The notes under the pieces were generated by a model. That model was not told the origin of the DNA, did no database searches, and saw nothing but the letters and a program-made list of their open reading frames with translations. This document shows, one piece after another, positions 6,336 to 7,892 of a DNA stretch of 7,892 bases. Position 1 is the first letter of the stretch, and every line of letters starts with the position of its first letter. Position numbers and translations under genes: made by a program. The stretch is from S144-45 sp015494035 (GTDB taxonomy: Bacteria; Pseudomonadota; Gammaproteobacteria; Xanthomonadales; Marinicellaceae), in NCBI GenBank assembly GCA_027057345.1, contig JALUIX010000117.1:1-7892 (forward strand). The letters are read 5' to 3'.

Positions 6336-7597
6336 TAGCCCTGAAAAAAACGACCAAGGCTGCCGGCCACCTTTTGCAGATCCTCCTGATTGTTGTAAAG
6401 CGGCACAGGCGACAGGCGAATAATGCCCGGCTCGCGCCAGTCGCCAATGATGTCATCCGCCAGCAGATGCTCGAACAGTTCCCGGGTGGCATCCCGCCCG
6501 CCACCATGGCCGAAAGCCAGCTGGCAGCCATGCGCCTGATCGCTTGCCGGTGTCAGCATCACCAACTGATCGTATTGAGCCAGAATGCCCCGCAAGATCG
6601 TGTGCAGGCGCAAGGACTGTTCCCGCAGCACTGAAATGGGCACCTCGGAAAAAACCGACAAACCCGCCAACACAGCGGCCGTGGCCAACACCGGCACGTT
6701 CGACAACTGCCAGGCATTGACGCCGTCGGCCGGTTCAAACTCCGGGGCCATTTCAAAACGGCTCTGTGGGCGGTTGCCCCACCATCCGGTCAGTCGCGGC
6801 AAGTTGCGGCCATGGTGCTTGCGATGAACAAAAGCCCAGCCCGGCGCTCCCGGCCCGCCATTGAGGTATTTGTACGTGCAACCCACGGCAAAATCGACCT
6901 GCCAATCGTGCAGTTTCAAGGGCACATTGCCCGCTGCATGGGCGCAGTCCCAACCGATGGTGATGCCGTGATGGCGAGCCACTCGGGTGATCTCCTCCAT
7001 GGGCAGCCATTGGCCACTGACGTATTGCACCGCCGGCAGCAGGATCAGGGCCAGCTCGTCGGCATGCTGTTCGATCACCTGCTGAAAGTGAACCAGAGAA
7101 AACACCCCGCCGGGTTGATCCGGCTGCACAACGATCAGGTCCTCGGCAGGAGATAAACCGTGCCACTGCAGCTGGGAAGCCATGGCGTAGTGGTCTGTGG
7201 GAAAGGCCTGCTGCTCAATGAGAATCTTGCGCTTGTTGCCGCGCGGTTGAAAAAAACTCGCCATCAACAGGTGCAAATTGGTCGTGAGGGAGTTCATCAG
7301 TACCACTTCGTCTTCGCCACTGCCAGTCAAGCGGGCCAGTTCGGGCTTGCACTGGTCAGCATAATGCACCCAGGCTGTTTCACCTTCGAAGTACCCATCG
7401 ATGCCCAGTGTGGCCCAACGCTGTAGTTCCTGTTGAATCAAATCCTGGGCCAGCCTGGGCTGCAAACCCAGCGAATTGCCACACAGGTAGGTGCGCGGCT
7501 GGCCCTGGGTATTCACCGGGAACAGAAACGACTGGCGGGTTTTAGTAAAGAGTTCCTGATGGTTTTCTTCTCTGATTTCGCGCTCTGACAAACTCAT
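6335..7597 (-). CDS. kynU: Kynureninase
   Basis: The 420-aa product is a cytosolic PLP enzyme that cleaves L-kynurenine to anthranilate and alanine (or 3-hydroxykynurenine to 3-hydroxyanthranilate) in tryptophan breakdown or NAD synthesis. Family marks are YLCGNSLGLQP (37-47), MNSLTTNLH (101-109), FPTDHYA (132-138), WDCAHAAGN (216-224; D217 and H220 near the cofactor), and TYKYLNGGPGAPG (241-253) with K243 as the Schiff-base lysine. Length is normal and the protein is intact. GGAG (7604-7607) lies 6 nt upstream of ATG 7597, supporting this start. Its TAA stop is formed by the TTA at the right end of the MITE, with no loss of conserved sequence. No other kynurenine-pathway gene (tryptophan dioxygenase, formamidase, monooxygenase) is visible, and the 5' side is followed by an apparent insertion-sequence end, so an original operon could have been split. 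Confidence 0.95.
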   Translation of the reverse strand: MSLSEREIREENHQELFTKTRQSFLFPVNTQGQPRTYLCGNSLGLQPRLAQDLIQQELQRWATLGIDGYFEGETAWVHYADQCKPELARLTGSGEDEVVLMNSLTTNLHLLMASFFQPRGNKRKILIEQQAFPTDHYAMASQLQWHGLSPAEDLIVVQPDQPGGVFSLVHFQQVIEQHADELALILLPAVQYVSGQWLPMEEITRVARHHGITIGWDCAHAAGNVPLKLHDWQVDFAVGCTYKYLNGGPGAPGWAFVHRKHHGRNLPRLTGWWGNRPQSRFEMAPEFEPADGVNAWQLSNVPVLATAAVLAGLSVFSEVPISVLREQSLRLHTILRGILAQYDQLVMLTPASDQAHGCQLAFGHGGGRDATRELFEHLLADDIIGDWREPGIIRLSPVPLYNNQEDLQKVAGSLGRFFQG

Positions 7598-7603
7598 TTC
7601 ACA

Positions 7604-7607
7604 CTCC
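7604..7607 (-). promoter_or_regulatory. Shine-Dalgarno of kynU
   Basis: On the minus strand GGAG sits 6 nt before the ATG at 7597, an ideal spacing that supports the chosen start. Confidence 0.7.
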
Positions 7608-7630
7608 GGCGTGGGCCAAGGATGTTAATT

Positions 7631-7697
7631 GACCCGGTAAACTGACCCGTCGTATTCAAGGGGGCAACTGCCGGGTCTATACTGATGGCACTGTGCC
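7631..7697. promoter_or_regulatory. Inverted repeats upstream of kynU, possible operator region
   Basis: GACCCGG (7631-7637) and CCGGGTC (7671-7677) form a spaced inverted repeat, with a further GACCCG at 7644-7649, and GGCACTGTGCC (7687-7697) is a short palindrome. They lie in the kynU upstream region where a regulator could bind. No well-spaced -35/-10 pair was found on the minus strand, so this is only a candidate control region. Confidence 0.25.
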
Positions 7698-7770
7698 GCA
7701 ATTCACGTCGACTTTCAAGTGCATACCGTCGCTATTTGGCGCCATACAGAAAGGTACGAGACAACCACTT

Positions 7771-7892
7771 TGTCAACCCAATTCTAAAATGTCCTCTTTT
7801 CTCCCAAGCTGAAATGTCCGCTTTTCGAGCGCTGATTCTGGCAGGCCAGCAGGGGGATCCTGTGCTGCTTTGCCTATGGGAGAGTGTCGCCA
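7771..7892. mobile_element. Probable outer end of an insertion sequence running off the window
   Basis: The stretch begins with TGTCAACCC and has two direct copies of a 16-base unit, AAAATGTCCTCTTTTC (7786-7801) and GAAATGTCCGCTTTTC (7811-7826), matching at 14 of 16 positions with a 25-bp period. Repeated short units near a TGT terminus are typical of transposase binding sites at the ends of IS481-, IS21- or ISNCY-type elements. A GGGAGAG motif at 7878-7884 could be the ribosome site of a transposase gene that begins just past the edge. No coding sequence or opposite end is visible, so the family is not assigned. Confidence 0.45.

Noticed and set aside
6260..6634. Plus-strand frame starting inside the MITE and running antisense to kynU
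   Set aside because: It has no ribosome site and its sequence is the shadow of kynureninase coding DNA.
7786..7826. Start of a CRISPR array at the right edge
   Set aside because: Only two 16-base copies with a 9-base spacer and imperfect identity; this fits insertion-sequence end repeats better than a CRISPR.

Overview
The window looks like chromosomal DNA of a gammaproteobacterium, or a close relative, of moderate-to-high GC. The support is the codon choice, the protein types (proteobacterial kynureninase, membrane pyrophosphatase, LCAT-like lipoprotein) and a short inverted-repeat element of a kind common in that class. No rRNA, tRNA or CRISPR array is visible. Genus cannot be fixed from the sequence.

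Layout, left to right. Positions 1-188 hold two adjacent terminator hairpins and an apparent remnant of an inverted-repeat element. From 189 to 2234, on the minus strand, lies hppA, a K+-dependent membrane pyrophosphatase. The gap 2235-2459 is a divergent promoter region: a sigma70-like promoter with a leader of about 100 nt for hppA, and a near-consensus promoter for the plus-strand genes whose expected start point falls on the ATG of the first gene. A compact plus-strand cluster follows: a two-domain CARF/PD-(D/E)XK nuclease of the DUF1887 (Card1/Can2-like) type, a PLP-dependent threonine aldolase-like enzyme starting 5 nt after it, and an LCAT-like lipase with a lipoprotein signal whose ATG overlaps the previous stop (ATGA). 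Between 6133 and 6334 lies a 162-bp MITE-like element with 19-bp terminal inverted repeats. Its right end coincides with the stop codon of the convergent minus-strand kynU (6335-7597). The last ~120 bases hold two copies of a 16-bp direct repeat and look like the outer end of an insertion sequence that continues beyond the window.

How the parts work together. hppA (ion pumping from PPi) and kynU (tryptophan catabolism) look like stand-alone metabolic genes. The plus-strand trio is arranged as one transcript, but its three predicted functions (a nuclease possibly gated by cyclic oligoadenylate, an amino-acid aldolase, an envelope lipase) have no obvious shared pathway. The most notable items are the CARF nuclease with no CRISPR locus nearby, its probable leaderless mRNA, and the mobile-element ends placed exactly on the TAA stop codons of two separate genes.
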